Source of the DNA: Myxococcales bacterium
GTDB taxonomy: Bacteria; Myxococcota_A; UBA796; GCA-2862545
Length of the DNA: 64,000 nucleotides
Assembly: GCA_019634415.1 (NCBI GenBank)
Contig: JAHQVJ010000128.1
Location: forward strand, 1-64,000
Direction of reading: 5' to 3'
How positions within the stretch are numbered: the first letter of the stretch is position 1; every line of letters begins with the position of its first letter. Of this stretch, positions 17,301-26,448 are shown piece by piece. The position numbers were made by a program, and so were the translations under genes. Below the pieces are notes generated by a model. That model worked only from the letters and a program-made list of their open reading frames with translations. It had not been told where the DNA came from and searched no databases.

Positions 17301-18205
17301 CCCCACACTCCCGCGCACACCCGCTGCAGGAAGCCGCGGCGCTTGGCCCGCAGGTCGTCCAGCAGCCCCTGCACCGCCGCACGCACCCGCGCGTCGTAGG
17401 CTTGCACCAGGGGGTCCGTCACCTCGGAGGTGGGGGAGAAGCCTTCGGGGAACGGCACCACCGGTCCGAATTGGTAGTCCAGCCGCACGGGAAGGGGAAT
17501 GTGCGGCAGCGGACCCACCGCCAGGCCCCATGGCAGCGACAGGTGGATCGGGAAGACCTCCGAGCGCGCGAACCGCTGCATGCCCACCGCCCTAGCCAGG
17601 GAGCGCCCCTTGGTGAGCACCACGAAGCTGTGGTGGGCTCCCGCGTGGGCCATCGGGGTCACGGGCACCCCGAGCCGCAGTGCCAGGCGTGCGTATCCTG
17701 TGCGCCCAGCGAAGTTCACCGTGTAGCGCTCCCCCCACGGGCGCCAGGTGTCCTGGTCGCCGCCTGGGAACACCAGCAGGTCGCGCCCCGAGCCGAGCAC
17801 CGCCGTCGCGGCCTGTCGACGAGCGCGCAGGGCCCCCATCTGGCCGAAGAACCGTCCACTGAAGCGGTTGGCGAACAGCAGGTCGTGGCACATGCCGTAC
17901 AGCGGTCGCTCGACGCCCCAGTGGTCCGTCCAGGCCCACGCGAAGCCCATGCCGTCGAGCACCATCGCGCCGCCGCTGTGGTTCGAGATCACGAAGGCAC
18001 CCTCGGACGGAAGGTGCTCCCACCCGGTTGCGTTCACCCGGAAGTAGCGACCCGGCCCGTACAGCCGATCCAGTCGCCGCTTCACGCGCGCGACGTGCGC
18101 CGGGTCTCGCTCGGCGGGGTCCATGCCGTGCTCGACGTCGGAAGACGCACGAAGCCATCGAGACAGGACGTCGCGTCGCGACATCCGCCGTTGATCCACC
18201 ACCAT
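17297..18205 (-). CDS. Lysophospholipid/diacylglycerol acyltransferase family protein
   Basis: Predicted 302-aa membrane-associated acyltransferase. The block 'EGAFVISNHSGGAMVLDG' near residues 68-86 carries the catalytic His, but the Asp is eight residues after it rather than five, as in the DAGAT-like branch of the family. The second block 'LVFPGGDQDTWRPWGERYTV' replaces the usual FPEGT, again as in that branch, and 'LGVPVTPMAHAGAHHSFVVL' follows. I chose the ATG at 18205; 78 codons further upstream remain open but look like shadow sequence. It is convergent with the giant lipoprotein gene (4-base overlap) and divergent from the hydrolase gene at 18262. Acyl acceptor is unknown. Confidence 0.85.
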   Translation of the reverse strand: MVVDQRRMSRRDVLSRWLRASSDVEHGMDPAERDPAHVARVKRRLDRLYGPGRYFRVNATGWEHLPSEGAFVISNHSGGAMVLDGMGFAWAWTDHWGVERPLYGMCHDLLFANRFSGRFFGQMGALRARRQAATAVLGSGRDLLVFPGGDQDTWRPWGERYTVNFAGRTGYARLALRLGVPVTPMAHAGAHHSFVVLTKGRSLARAVGMQRFARSEVFPIHLSLPWGLAVGPLPHIPLPVRLDYQFGPVVPFPEGFSPTSEVTDPLVQAYDARVRAAVQGLLDDLRAKRRGFLQRVCAGVWG

Positions 18206-18261
18206 GGAGCCCTCCGCGGCCCTCGGCCGCCGATGGAAGTTGGTACTGTCGAGGGGCTGAG

Positions 18262-19221
18262 GTGCTGTTGCCCCCGTCATCCTTGTTGTCGATCCCCGTC
18301 GTGGACCGCTTGACCAGCGCGTGGTCCAGCCTGAGGGTGGAGGAGCGAGCGGCTGGGTTGGTCCTGCGCAACTGGGGGTTTCGTTCGCGCTGGATGTGGA
18401 CGAGCGAGGGGCCCGTTCACGCCCTGGTACGGCCAGCACAGCGCACCGAGGCAGGTCCGCCCATCGTGCTGCTCCACGGCCTCGTGGCGAGCGGCGCCGA
18501 CTTCTTCCCGCTGCTCCGCAGGCTCACCCACACCGGCCGGATGTTGGTGGCCCCCGATCTGCCGGGGCACGGGCTGACGCCAGCGCCGCATGCCGGTATG
18601 CATCCTCGCCGTCTGCAGCAGGCCCTGGAGCAGGCGCTGCGGCAGCTTCTGCCAGCCCGCTCCCCCGCGGTGGTGTACGGCAGCTCCCTGGGCGGCCTGG
18701 CGGCGCTGCGGCTGGCCCTTCACCAGCCAGATCTGGTGGGCGGTCTCGTGCTGGCGAGCCCCGGGGGAGCCCCGCTGGGAGAGCCGGAGCTCAGCCGCTT
18801 CCTGGAGCGGTTCCGCATGCGCGACACCGAGGCGGCGCGCTCCTTCGTGCGCGACATGCGCGCTCGGCCATCGTGGGTGCCCGTGGTGGTGGCCTGGGGC
18901 GTTCGCGCTCGCTTCGGTCGTCCCGAGGTGCGCGAGCTGCTCGACGCCGTGGACGACGAGGTGTGGCTTTCGGCCGAGGAGCTGTCGGGGCTGCGTCAGC
19001 CCGCCGTGGTGCTGTGGGGCAAGCACGAGCGGATCTTGGTGCCAGCGCATCGAGACTTCTTCCTGAGCGCGCTGCCCGGGCACGTGGTCTTCGAGGAGCC
19101 GGACTGGCTCGGGCACGCCGCCTTCCTCGACGACCCCGACTTCATCGCCCGACACATCACGCAGCTGCGCATCACTCCTTCGGGGCCGCCAGCAGCGTCA
19201 GCACCGCCCCCGCCGTCGTGA
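18262..19221 (+). CDS. Alpha/beta hydrolase
   Basis: Predicted 319-aa alpha/beta-hydrolase-fold enzyme. The oxyanion-side motif 'PPIVLLHGLVASGADFFPLL', the 'APDLPGHGLTP' strand-4 turn and the nucleophile elbow 'VVYGSSLGGLAALRLAL' are typical. The catalytic His lies in 'DWLGHAAFLDDP'. At the position of the acid the sequence reads 'VLWGKHERILVP', so Glu may replace the usual Asp. The start is uncertain: GTG 18262 gives a hydrophobic N-terminus; GTG 18301 is an alternative. The 3' end overlaps the convergent gene by 50 bases. With the divergent acyltransferase it may act on lipids (inference). Confidence 0.82.
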   Translation: MLLPPSSLLSIPVVDRLTSAWSSLRVEERAAGLVLRNWGFRSRWMWTSEGPVHALVRPAQRTEAGPPIVLLHGLVASGADFFPLLRRLTHTGRMLVAPDLPGHGLTPAPHAGMHPRRLQQALEQALRQLLPARSPAVVYGSSLGGLAALRLALHQPDLVGGLVLASPGGAPLGEPELSRFLERFRMRDTEAARSFVRDMRARPSWVPVVVAWGVRARFGRPEVRELLDAVDDEVWLSAEELSGLRQPAVVLWGKHERILVPAHRDFFLSALPGHVVFEEPDWLGHAAFLDDPDFIARHITQLRITPSGPPAASAPPPPS

Positions 19222-20260
19222 ACACGGGGCTGGTGATGCAGTGGTGGCCCACCCAGGAGCCATCCGCCTTCTGCGCCTGCTGTAGGCCCTCCGACACCTT
19301 GTCGTCCCACGGCGAGAACAGGCCGCCGTCGATCTCGACGAGGGTATCGCTGATCATGGCGTAGGACAGCATCTCCTCTCCGCCCAGCGACCCGTAGCCG
19401 CGCAGCACCTGGCCACCGTCGTCTTCCACCACCGCCTCCAGTGCCAGCCCACGGGCGGCCGAGGCCAGGGCTGCCGAGCGTGCGTCTGCGGCCAGCTCTC
19501 CGGCTCGCTGCATCGTGTCGTGGTTGCCCCGTAGAGCCGCCGCGGCCGCGTACAGGTTCACGTTCGCGCCGCGCCTCGCCACCAGCGTCGCCTGGTCGAA
19601 GCTCACCTGCGACAGCTGGAAGGCGTCGGACCGCGCAAGCATGTCGCGGTCCAGCTCGGCATGGCCCGCGCGCGCCACGCTGTGCAGTCCCTGAGCGGCC
19701 AGCGCGCTCGACAGCACGGGCGCCCACCCACGCTGGTCGAAGCCGCCATCGGGGCTCTGCGCCTGGCTCGTCTTCTGCACCGCGGTGCCGATGGCCTGCG
19801 CCGCCCGGGCGCGCAGCGGCTCCGACAGCGTCGGCAGGGCCTCGCTCAGCAGCAGCATCGCCAGGTGGGTGTCGACGTAGGTGCCGAGCTTCCGCTGGAT
19901 CTGAGTGCCCTGGGGTGTGGCCAGCCCTGGTCCCGGCGGGGCCTCCTCGACGGAGCGGATCACGAAGTCCACGGCAGACGGGATGGCGGAGTGGCGACGA
20001 TCGTAGCGCAGCAACGCCAAGGTGGCGAAGGCCGTGACCGCGACCTCCGACTGCTTCGTACGCTCGGTGCCGTCCGACCATCCTCCGTCCTTGGCTTGGG
20101 CGCGAACGAGCCAGCTCACGCCACGCACGGCGCTGCGTCGGACCTTGCCCACGTTGGGCGAAGAGGCAGCGTCTTCGCTGCTCGGCGTGGGGTGGCTGGC
20201 CCCAGCGGGGGGCGGCAGCAAGGCCAGCAACGGCGCGAGTGCGAGGAACCAACGGGACAT
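19172..20260 (-). CDS. Secreted prenyltransferase/squalene-oxidase-repeat protein
   Basis: Predicted 362-aa exported protein with an alpha/alpha-toroid fold. The signal peptide is clear (MSRWFLALAPLLALLPPPAGA). Repeats of the QW/PFTB type follow: 'GVSWLVRAQAKDGGWSDGTE', 'AVDFVIRSV', 'AIGTAVQKTSQAQSPDGGFD', and at the end 'VSEGLQQAQKADGSWVGHH'. The catalytic DxDD or DCTAE motifs of cyclases are absent, so an enzymatic triterpene role is unlikely. GGAGG 6 bases before the ATG at 20260 fixes the start. It follows the LigD-type gene by 41 bases on the same strand. Function unknown; a binding or scaffolding role is possible. Confidence 0.78.
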   Translation of the reverse strand: MSRWFLALAPLLALLPPPAGASHPTPSSEDAASSPNVGKVRRSAVRGVSWLVRAQAKDGGWSDGTERTKQSEVAVTAFATLALLRYDRRHSAIPSAVDFVIRSVEEAPPGPGLATPQGTQIQRKLGTYVDTHLAMLLLSEALPTLSEPLRARAAQAIGTAVQKTSQAQSPDGGFDQRGWAPVLSSALAAQGLHSVARAGHAELDRDMLARSDAFQLSQVSFDQATLVARRGANVNLYAAAAALRGNHDTMQRAGELAADARSAALASAARGLALEAVVEDDGGQVLRGYGSLGGEEMLSYAMISDTLVEIDGGLFSPWDDKVSEGLQQAQKADGSWVGHHCITSPVFTTAGAVLTLLAAPKE

Positions 20261-20301
20261 GACGACCTCCACCCCTGGAGGTGGTGCGAGGGGCCGTCGC
20301 G

Positions 20302-21540
20302 TTAGTGCTGCGGGTCCGGGCCGCCCCAGGTGGGGGCATCGTCGGGATCCAGGGCCTCTTGCGCTGGGCGCTGCTCGGTGGGCACGGCCTCGAGGTTCAC
20401 TCGGATCCGCGTCCACAGCCGGTAGCGTCCACGGTTCTTGTCGATCAACACGTGGTGGGGCTCGAGCAGCGCGGCCACCTCCGAGTGCCGCTCCTTCCAG
20501 CGCTGCAGGCCCGCGAGCGCCTCAGCCTCGTCTTCCGACTCGCCGATGGTGATCATCGGCTTGGTGGACTGCCGCCGTCCGTCCGTGGCGACCGTGGCCA
20601 CAGCCTGCCGCTCCTGGGGGCCACGGGCCTCCTGAGCGCCCGCCAGCGCCAGCAGCGACGTCAGATCCCCCACGGCCTCGTCGATGCCCGCGTGGGGATC
20701 GCCCAGCTCCTGCAGCCGAGCAGGTGCGGTCGCCACGTTGTGCCGGATCGGATCGCAGTCCGGCACCTCCTCCCACAGCAGGGGCATCGACACCGTGGCG
20801 GTGGGCGTGGGCCGCACGGACCAGGCCGCAGCCGTGGTGCGGTCCTTGGCGTTCTGGTTGTAGTCCACGAACACGCCTCGTCGCTCCTCCTTCCACCAGG
20901 CGCTCGTCGCTCGCTCCGGCATGCGTGCCTCCACCTCGCGGGCCACCGCCAGCGCCGCGCGGCGAACGTCCTTGAAGGGCCACCGCGGGTGGATGCGCAC
21001 CCAGATGTGCAGGCCGCGCTTGCCCGACGTCTTGGGCCACCCCACCAGGCCGTGCTCCTGCAGGACGTCTCGGGTCACCATCGCCACGTCGCGGACCTCC
21101 GACCAGGGCACGCCCGGGATCGGATCGAGATCGATGCGCAGCTCGTCGGGGTGCTCCAGATCCGTGGCTCGGATGGGGTGGGGGTGGAGCGTGAGGCAGC
21201 CGAGGTTCACCACCCACAGCAGCTGGGCCAGATCCGTCACCACCACCTCGTCCGCCGTGCGCCGCGAGGGGTACTTCAACGTGACGACGTCGATCCAGTC
21301 CGGCCGGCGTTTGGGGGCCCGCTTCTGGAAGAAGGGCGGCTCGCCCACCCCCTTCACGAACCGCTCCATGGCCATGGGTCGGCCGCGAACCCCGCGCAGC
21401 GCAGCGTCGCCCAGGGAGCGCCAGTACTCCACCACGTCGAGCTTCGTGAGCCCGAGATCGGGAAACCAGGGCTTGTCGGGTGAGCTGATTCGGACCTCGC
21501 GTCCTGCCACCTCGATGAAGGTCTCGGTTTTCTTGGGCAT
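20302..21540 (-). CDS. LigD-type DNA polymerase/primase (NHEJ)
   Basis: Predicted 412-aa archaeo-eukaryotic-primase-type polymerase used in bacterial nonhomologous end joining. Recognisable blocks are 'SSPDKPWFPDLGLTKLDVVE' near the start, the metal-binding 'RIDLDPIPG' (DxD, about residue 144), 'PKTSGKRGLHIWVRI' and 'DYNQNAKDRTTAAAWSVRP'. A C-terminal extension of about 100 residues ('KPMITIGESEDEAEALAGL', then 'RYRLWTRIRVNL') resembles that of stand-alone actinobacterial LigD-polymerase proteins. It lacks the ligase and 3'-phosphoesterase domains; a separate ligase is encoded at 8913-9983. It is divergent from the 1586-aa fusion gene with 60 bp between starts. Confidence 0.92.
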   Translation of the reverse strand: MPKKTETFIEVAGREVRISSPDKPWFPDLGLTKLDVVEYWRSLGDAALRGVRGRPMAMERFVKGVGEPPFFQKRAPKRRPDWIDVVTLKYPSRRTADEVVVTDLAQLLWVVNLGCLTLHPHPIRATDLEHPDELRIDLDPIPGVPWSEVRDVAMVTRDVLQEHGLVGWPKTSGKRGLHIWVRIHPRWPFKDVRRAALAVAREVEARMPERATSAWWKEERRGVFVDYNQNAKDRTTAAAWSVRPTPTATVSMPLLWEEVPDCDPIRHNVATAPARLQELGDPHAGIDEAVGDLTSLLALAGAQEARGPQERQAVATVATDGRRQSTKPMITIGESEDEAEALAGLQRWKERHSEVAALLEPHHVLIDKNRGRYRLWTRIRVNLEAVPTEQRPAQEALDPDDAPTWGGPDPQH

Positions 21541-21600
21541 GGGGGCGACTCAACTTCAGCGTGGGGTGGCCGATGGCCCCCGCACGAGGGGCCAACGCCG

Positions 21601-24600
21601 ATGTGGATCCTGTTGACCGGTGTGGCCGGAGCGACCACCTGGACGGTGGGGTCCGGCAAGGATTTTGCCACGCTCGAGGACGCCGTGGCGGGAGCGGTGT
21701 CGGGAGACGAGCTGCTCGTCGACCCGGGGAGGTGGATCGAGTCCATCGATCTTTCAGGGAAGGACCTGACTATCCGCGGAGTGGACGGTTCGGGTGCCAC
21801 CACCCTCGCGCCCGTCGTGGGCTCGCCTGGCTTCGTGTACCACGCAGGGGAGGACGGTGTCCTCGAGGGCTTCACCATCGAGGCGGTGGACGCGCGCTGC
21901 GTCGAGGTGGTGGGCGGTGCACCCACCGTGGTGGACGTGGTGATGGTGGGCTGCGGGCGGAGCGGTCTGAACGGCGGGGCCGTATTGGTGAGCGGCGGGG
22001 CGCCCACGTTCGACGACGTGAGCATCGATTCCGCCTTCGGGAGCCGGGGCGGCGGCCTGTGGGTGGGCGCGAGTGCTCTGGTGACCTTGATCGACGTGGA
22101 GATTGCGGACGCCGAAGCCAGCTGGGGTGGTGCGCTGTACGTCGACGACGCCACGGTGGTCGGAGACGGGCTGTCCATCACGGGCCCCATCGCCCGCTTC
22201 GAGGGGGCGGGCCTGGTGGTGGAGGACGGCCTCGTGGACGTGGTGGGCCTCGAGATCCTCGACGCCGAGGGAGACTTCACCCATGGCGTGGGTGCCTACC
22301 TCGAGAACGGTGGGCGGCTGGTGGTGGATGGCGGAGAGATCGCGCGCGGCGCGGCGGCGTCGCGCCACCTGGGCTACGACGGCGGCGCGATCTTCCTGGA
22401 CGCCACGTCGTCCGTGGAGCTGCGCGACGTCTCGCTGCTCGACAACGTCGCTCGTGCCGGCGGCGCCATCCACACCGAGGGGGGGCGCGTCGAGCTCGAG
22501 GACGTGGACTTCGAGGGCAACGTGGCCTCCACCCGAGGGGGAGCCATCGCGGCCGCTTCGTCCGCGGAGGTGAGCTGTAGCGCCTGCACGTTCCTCGACA
22601 ACGAGGCAGCGGACGGGGGGGCGGTGTCGCTGATCGGCAGCAGCACCCTGACCGACGACGACTCCAGCTTCACCGCCAACGTGGCCAGCGACGACGGAGG
22701 GGCGGTGCATGCCGACGGCTCCGGTGCCGTGGTGCTCCGGGGGACGACCCTGCTCGGCAACCAAGCCGACGACTCGGGCGGAGGGCTGCACGCGGCCTCG
22801 GTGCCCGACGGGATCACCGTGTCCAACAGCTTGTTCGACGGCAATGTGGCGAACGACGGAGACGGCGGAGCCCTCTGGATCGGGACCGACACCGCCCTGA
22901 CGGTGGCGGCGTCGACGCTGGAGCGCAACGAGGCGCCCGAGGGCAAGGGTGGGGGCATCAGCGTGCTCGCGGTGGTGTCTCCGCGCGATCTGCTCCTGCA
23001 GCAGGTGCGGCTCGAGGGCAACGTGGCGGGTCGGGATGGTGGCGGGCTGTTCGTGCAGGGCGAGGCCGTCGTGCAGCTGATCGACGGCTGGGTGGCCGGC
23101 AACCAGGCGGACGCCGGAGCAGGGGTCATGGTCGACGGCACCCAGGGCCTGTCCGCCGTGCGGACCACCTTCCACGGCAACGTGGCCGCGGAGCACGGAG
23201 GAGGGGTGTACGAGGTGGGCTCCCTCGCCTCCAGCAGCTACCGCTCGTGCTCGCTCGTGGAGAACGAGGCGTCCTACGGGGGAGGGATCGCGCTGTCGTC
23301 GGCTGCGGAGGCAGACATCGTCAACGACACCTTCGTGGGCAACGACGCCGACGTGCACGGCGCGCACGTCTACGTGGCAGACGGCACCGTGCACCTCGTC
23401 AACACCATCACCGCCTTCGGGGCCGACGGGGGCGGAGTGTGGGGAGATGCCGTCGCCGACGCCGGCTCCGACCGCTTCTACCACCTCGCGTGGCAGAACT
23501 CGGGTGGAAACTGGGTGGGGAGCTTCGGGGCGCCCCCCGCTGCGTCTGGCAACCTCGAGGACGATCCGCTGTTGCGCGTGCTCACGCTGGACGGAGACCC
23601 GACCGACGACGACCTTCGCCTGGCCATTGGCTCGCCAGCAATCGATGCCGGAGATCCGTCGCTGTTCGACGTGGGAGGGTCACGGTCCGACATCGGTGCC
23701 TGGGGTGGCGAGCAGGCGCCGCGCATCGACGGAGACGCAGACGGAACCTACGCCCACGCGGACTGTGACGACACCGATCCCGACACCTACCCAGGTGCCG
23801 TCGAGGTTCCCTACGACGGGGTGGATCAGGACTGCGACGGCACCGATGCCACCGATCTCGACGGCGACGGCTACGACGGCGGACCGGCCGGATCTGACTG
23901 CGACGACACCGACGCTGGTGTGAATCCGGGCGTGGTGGAGGTCTACTACGACGGGGTGGATGCCGACTGCAGCGGCGACGACGATCGAGATGCCGACGGC
24001 GACGGCTTCGACTTTGCAGGCCTGAAGGGCGGTACGGACTGCGACGACACCGATGGCTTGGTGAACCCCGCGGCCTTCGAGATCTGGTACGACGGTGTCG
24101 ATCAGGACTGCTCGGGCACCTCCGATCACGACCAGGACGGAGACGGACGCGACGCCCCGTCCGGGGGAGGCTTGGACTGCGACGACCAAGACGCCGACGT
24201 CTTCGACGGGGCCGTCGAGGTCTGCAACGCGCGCGATGACGACTGCGACGGCCTCGTCGATGACCAGGCCATCGACGCAGTGGCCTTCTGGGTCGACGGC
24301 GACGGCGACGGCTACGGCGATCCGGAGCAGTGGTTGGTGGCCTGCTTCCCCAGTGCGGGCATCGCCGAGAACGGACTCGACTGTGACGACACCGACCCCT
24401 TGGTGAACCCCGCCGCCGTCGAGGTCTGGTACGACGGCATCGACGACGACTGCGACGGCGTCGACGACGACCAAGATGCCGACGGCTTTGGCATCGACGA
24501 CGACTGCGACGATCTGCGGGACACGGCCTTCCCAGGGGCTGTCGAGGAGCGAAACGGCCTCGACGACGACTGCGACGGCTTCGCGGAGGATGCCGACCGG

Positions 24601-26361
24601 GACTCGGACGGGCTCGTGGACTGGCAAGAGTGGGAGATCGGGACCCAGCCAGACGACCCCGACACGGATGCAGACACCGTGCTCGATGGCATGGAGGTGG
24701 ATCCGCAGGGCAACGCACCGGACTCCGATGGCGATGGCCTACTCGATCCCCTCGACTCCGATGACGACGGCGACTTCGTTCCCACCCGCATCGAGGCGAG
24801 CGTGGACGTCGACGGCGACGGCCTCGCGGATCTCGACGTGGACCGCAACGGAGTCCCCAACCACCTCGATCACGACACCGACGGAGACGGATGGCCAGAC
24901 GCGGAGGAGGGGACCCGCGATGCAGACGCGGACGGTGTGCCCGACTTCGCGGACTACCAGGGTGCGTTCGCCGGGGGCGGCTGCTCGCGTGGGGTCTCTC
25001 CGCTGGTGTTGTTCCTGCTGCCGTTGCTGGTGGGGCGTCGGGCTGCAGCCCAGGAGGTGGAGGGGCTGGACGCCCACAACTTCGACGTGGGCAGTGTGTC
25101 GGGCGATCCCAGGAGCGGACTGCGTCTGCTGGAGGCGGGGAGGCTCCAGCGTGGGTGGGTGGCAGGCGTGGTGCTGGACCACGCGGCGCGTCCGCTCGTG
25201 GAGCGGCTTGTCGGTGGGGATGTACCCGTGGTGCGCTCCTTGACCACGCTGAACCTGTTGTTCTCGGGCACGCCCTCGAGTCGGCTGCGGTTCGACGCCG
25301 TGGTGCCCGTTCACGCCCTCGGCCTGGGCCCCCAGGGGGCCTTCGCGGCGCCTGGCGACATCAAGCTGGCGGCGGTGGGTCAGCTCCTCGCCCAAGGTGG
25401 CCTTCGCCCAGGTGTCTCCGCCGTCTTGTCGACATGGATCCCCACGGGTGCGAGCGCACGCTTCGTGGGAAGCCCCACGGTGGCTGCCGGTGGCGGAGTG
25501 GCGCTGTCGCAGCGCCTCGGATCGCTGGGCTGGACCGCCAATGCGGGGGTTCGCCTCGGGCCAGCCCGCACGGTACGGCGAGGCGTCGTCGGACCAGGCT
25601 GGTTCGGAGGCATCGGCGCTCACCTGGCCACGTCTCGCTCCTGGGGGCTACTCGCCGAGGTCGTCGTCGACGGAACGAACGGGCTCGGGCTGGTGGGAGG
25701 GCTTCCGCTGGAGTCCGCCCTGGGCGTGCGCACCCAGAGCGCCGGCGGGCGTTGGTGGACCCTGTCGGTGGGGGCTGGACTGTCCGATGCGCCGGGGGTG
25801 CCCTCCTGGCGGGTCGCCCTCGGAGGAGGGTGGTCGCCAAAGCAGGCGGTGCGCACGATCCAGGTCACCTCGGCTGCAGCCGCAGAAGAGCCAACCGACG
25901 CCGTGGTCCCCTCCATCGTGGAGGTGCGGGTCTCTCGGCCCGAGCCCCTCGCGGCCCTCGTCGACGACAAGATCGTGGTCCAAGAGCAGGTCTTCTTCCG
26001 GGAAGGAAGTGCCGCGATCCACCCGCGCAGCACGGCGGTGCTGGATGCGGTGGTGGGCATCCTTCGACAACATCCGGAGATCGAGTACCTGCTCATCGAG
26101 GGGCACACGAACCACCGTGGCACGAGTCGCTACAACTATTGGCTGTCGGACGCCCGCGCGGAGGCGGTCGCGACATGGCTGGTGGAACGAGGAATCTCGC
26201 GGGGGCGGCTGCTCACCGAGGGGGTGGGGTTCGATCGTCCACTGCTCGCACCAGAAGATCCGAATGCCGATTCGGTCAATCGTCGTGTGGAGTTCGTGGT
26301 GCTTCGTTCCGACGAGGACCGTTCGAAAATGCGAGTCCCCGATCAAGTCCAGCTAGATTGA
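21601..26361 (+). CDS. Beta-helix / MopE / TSP3 / MYXO-CTERM-like / barrel / OmpA fusion protein
   Basis: Predicted 1586-aa cell-envelope protein in one uninterrupted frame. A short signal-like N-terminus (MWILLTGVAGA) is followed by a right-handed parallel beta-helix (about 20-710) with many GGA(I/V/L)xxxG and 'NxAxxGGGxx' coils like polymorphic outer-membrane proteins. Six MopE-like units (DCDDTDxxxxPGAxExxYDGxDxDC; about 721-1000) and TSP3 repeats (to about 1120) come next. At 1127-1147 a Gly-Cys, a hydrophobic run and Arg-Arg form a MYXO-CTERM-like tail, yet the frame continues through 'AAAQEVEG', which looks like a signal-peptidase site. A beta-barrel region (about 1151-1420) and a C-terminal OmpA-like peptidoglycan-binding domain (about 1470-1575, 'IEGHTNHRGTSRYNYWLSDA', 'NRRVEFVVL') follow. 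The second half resembles TraB-type OmpA proteins, the first half a TraA-like surface receptor, so it may fuse two normally separate partners (inference). Confidence 0.8.
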   Translation: MWILLTGVAGATTWTVGSGKDFATLEDAVAGAVSGDELLVDPGRWIESIDLSGKDLTIRGVDGSGATTLAPVVGSPGFVYHAGEDGVLEGFTIEAVDARCVEVVGGAPTVVDVVMVGCGRSGLNGGAVLVSGGAPTFDDVSIDSAFGSRGGGLWVGASALVTLIDVEIADAEASWGGALYVDDATVVGDGLSITGPIARFEGAGLVVEDGLVDVVGLEILDAEGDFTHGVGAYLENGGRLVVDGGEIARGAAASRHLGYDGGAIFLDATSSVELRDVSLLDNVARAGGAIHTEGGRVELEDVDFEGNVASTRGGAIAAASSAEVSCSACTFLDNEAADGGAVSLIGSSTLTDDDSSFTANVASDDGGAVHADGSGAVVLRGTTLLGNQADDSGGGLHAASVPDGITVSNSLFDGNVANDGDGGALWIGTDTALTVAASTLERNEAPEGKGGGISVLAVVSPRDLLLQQVRLEGNVAGRDGGGLFVQGEAVVQLIDGWVAGNQADAGAGVMVDGTQGLSAVRTTFHGNVAAEHGGGVYEVGSLASSSYRSCSLVENEASYGGGIALSSAAEADIVNDTFVGNDADVHGAHVYVADGTVHLVNTITAFGADGGGVWGDAVADAGSDRFYHLAWQNSGGNWVGSFGAPPAASGNLEDDPLLRVLTLDGDPTDDDLRLAIGSPAIDAGDPSLFDVGGSRSDIGAWGGEQAPRIDGDADGTYAHADCDDTDPDTYPGAVEVPYDGVDQDCDGTDATDLDGDGYDGGPAGSDCDDTDAGVNPGVVEVYYDGVDADCSGDDDRDADGDGFDFAGLKGGTDCDDTDGLVNPAAFEIWYDGVDQDCSGTSDHDQDGDGRDAPSGGGLDCDDQDADVFDGAVEVCNARDDDCDGLVDDQAIDAVAFWVDGDGDGYGDPEQWLVACFPSAGIAENGLDCDDTDPLVNPAAVEVWYDGIDDDCDGVDDDQDADGFGIDDDCDDLRDTAFPGAVEERNGLDDDCDGFAEDADRDSDGLVDWQEWEIGTQPDDPDTDADTVLDGMEVDPQGNAPDSDGDGLLDPLDSDDDGDFVPTRIEASVDVDGDGLADLDVDRNGVPNHLDHDTDGDGWPDAEEGTRDADADGVPDFADYQGAFAGGGCSRGVSPLVLFLLPLLVGRRAAAQEVEGLDAHNFDVGSVSGDPRSGLRLLEAGRLQRGWVAGVVLDHAARPLVERLVGGDVPVVRSLTTLNLLFSGTPSSRLRFDAVVPVHALGLGPQGAFAAPGDIKLAAVGQLLAQGGLRPGVSAVLSTWIPTGASARFVGSPTVAAGGGVALSQRLGSLGWTANAGVRLGPARTVRRGVVGPGWFGGIGAHLATSRSWGLLAEVVVDGTNGLGLVGGLPLESALGVRTQSAGGRWWTLSVGAGLSDAPGVPSWRVALGGGWSPKQAVRTIQVTSAAAAEEPTDAVVPSIVEVRVSRPEPLAALVDDKIVVQEQVFFREGSAAIHPRSTAVLDAVVGILRQHPEIEYLLIEGHTNHRGTSRYNYWLSDARAEAVATWLVERGISRGRLLTEGVGFDRPLLAPEDPNADSVNRRVEFVVLRSDEDRSKMRVPDQVQLD

Positions 26362-26387
26362 TGATTTTGCAACTTGGCAAAGACGAA

Positions 26388-26408
26388 CCCCGAGGTCCGA
26401 CCTCGGGG
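26388..26408. terminator. Strong hairpin between convergent genes
   Basis: Perfect 9-bp stem CCCCGAGGT (26388-26396) / ACCTCGGGG (26400-26408) with a CCG loop, between the end of the 1586-aa fusion gene and the end of the XRE gene. No U-tract follows on either strand. It can serve as a two-way transcription stop or boundary. Confidence 0.7.
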
Positions 26409-26448
26409 CTCCACTTCGGCAGCATGGTTCGATCAGGAGGAAGGCTGG

